DNA of 64,000 bases from Hydractinia symbiolongicarpus. Lineage: Eukaryota; Cnidaria; Hydrozoa; Anthoathecata; Hydractiniidae. A model generated the notes under the pieces. That model was given only the letters and a program-made list of their open reading frames with translations. It was not told the origin of the DNA and ran no database searches. Both the position numbers and the translations under genes were made by a program. Shown here piece by piece: positions 63,221 through 64,000 of the stretch. Each line of letters opens with the position of its first letter. The stretch's first letter is position 1. The stretch spans positions 30,692,001-30,756,000 of the forward strand of contig NC_079883.1 in the NCBI RefSeq assembly GCF_029227915.1, given 5' to 3'.

Positions 63221-64000
63221 TATTGAGCGTCTCATCAAAAATGAAAACATTTTTGAAAACTACAAGTCTCATGCGTTTTAATGGTGAAAAAATAAATTAA
63301 AAAATCGTTCGGGAAATGAGTTTACTTCCTGGGTACTTTCTTTGTATACTTTTGACTATACGGGCCAAGTCAGGGATTTACGGGAAACCGCGGGTTTTCG
63401 TTTGCCGGCGATTAAACTTCTTTTATTCAGCGTCTCATCTAAAATGAAAAAATTTTTGAAAACTACAAGTCTCATGCGTTTTAGTGGTAAAAAAAAATTT
63501 TAAAAAATCGTTCGGGAAATGAGTTTACTTCCTGGGTACTTTCTTTGTATACTTTTGACTATACGGGCCAAGTCCGGGATTTACGGGAAATCGTGGGTTT
63601 TCGTGTGCCGGCGATTAAACTTCTTTTATTCAGCGTCTCATAAAAAATGAAAACATTTTTGAAAACTACAAGTCTTATGCGTTTTAGTGGTGAAAAGATA
63701 ATTTAAAAAATCGTTTTGGAAATGAGTTTACTCACAGGGTACTTTCTTTGTATACATTCGACTATACGGGCCAAGCCCGGGATTTACGGGAAATCGCGGG
63801 TTTTCGTTTGCCGGCGATTAAACCACTTTTATTCAGCGTCTCATCAAAAATGAAAACATTTTTGAAAACTACAAGTCTCATGCGTTTTAGTGGTAAAAAA
63901 AAAAATTAAAAAATCTTTCGGGAAATGAGTTTACTCCCTGGGTACTTTCTTAGTATACATTCGACTATACGGGCCAAGCCCGAGATTTACGGCAAATCGT

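Larger units (their letters stand above)
1..64000 (+). repeat. Satellite DNA array of ~203 bp monomers, ~315 copies head to tail
   Basis: The same ~203 bp unit recurs without interruption across the window. For example, equivalent GTATAC (or TTATAC) positions fall at 3274, 3477 and onwards in 203-base steps. Every monomer has the same orientation. Length varies by only a few bases, mostly through the A-run after TTTAGTGGT and single-base indels. Larger duplications have offsets close to whole multiples of 203 (609, 1015, 1420, 1826, 2029, 5482, 6498, 8723). No unique sequence, mobile element or gene breaks the array, and both window ends fall inside it. This organisation is established as typical of eukaryotic satellite DNA; the family and host are not recognised. 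Placement at a centromere is inference only. Confidence 0.97.
57601..64000 (+). repeat. Zone VI: about 31 monomers, array continues past the window end
   Basis: Built mainly from ACGGCAAATCGTGGG monomers, TATGCGGG monomers with GCAGGTTTTTG, and GCCAAGTCC monomers. A seven-monomer tandem duplication lies at 58735-61595, and 57.97-59.37 kb recurs at 61.83-63.22 kb. 63.5-64.0 kb repeats 60.9-61.35 kb. The last bases are mid-monomer, so no array edge is seen. Confidence 0.8.

Noticed and set aside
1-64000. CRISPR array
   Set aside because: Regular repetition could trigger a detector, but the whole 203 bases is repeated; there are no unique spacers, the unit is too long, and no cas genes are present.
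1-64000. Ribosomal spacer sub-repeats or a gene family in tandem
   Set aside because: No rRNA, histone, 5S or tRNA sequence is recognisable in any unit.
1-64000. Telomeric repeats or an array end
   Set aside because: No TTAGGG-, TTTAGGG- or TTAGG-like tandem run is seen; both window edges lie inside monomers.

Overview
The whole 64 kb window is one tandem-repeat array. The unit is a monomer of about 203 bp, always in the same orientation, and about 315 copies run from the first base to the last. I found no unique sequence, gene, RNA gene, transposon or gap. An array of this size, monomer length and layered duplication history is typical of eukaryotic satellite DNA (centromeric, pericentromeric or other heterochromatin). 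I do not recognise the family and cannot name the organism; plant, invertebrate and other eukaryotic hosts all remain possible.

Each monomer has two parts. A GC-rich, CpG-dense core of about 60 bp carries GTATAC, CGGG motifs spaced about one helical turn apart, and GCCGGC. The other 140 bp or so is AT-rich and holds a perfect 9-bp dyad with a 4-base loop, then A-tracts. Two main subtypes are interspersed. Type A has ATTCGAC, GCCAAGCCCGGG and AAACCTCTTTCATTAAGCG. Type B has TTTTGAC, GCCGAGTCCGGG and AAACTTCTTTTATTCAGCG. Recombinants between them are common.

The array is layered in blocks. 1-6.5 kb holds older monomers with a 4- or 8-monomer rhythm and a 5-monomer duplication. 6.5-24.0 kb is two nearly identical copies of an 8.72 kb block (43 monomers). 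24.0-32.9 kb has nested 2-, 3- and 5-monomer duplications. 32.9-46.7 kb contains a 9-monomer tandem duplication and a larger 5-6.5 kb duplication with an extra 5-monomer insertion. 46.7-57.6 kb reuses segments seen 18-23 kb upstream and has 10-, 4- and 3-monomer duplications. 57.6-64 kb has 7- and 19-monomer-offset copies and is still satellite at the window edge.

No genes work together here. The short open reading frames are by-products of the repeat: 203 is not a multiple of 3, so frame shifts at every monomer. The points of most interest are the block architecture, recombination junctions that fall in the GC core, a CENP-B-box-like motif one base too short in type A monomers, the conserved dyad, and the phased CGGG or possible G-quadruplex pattern.
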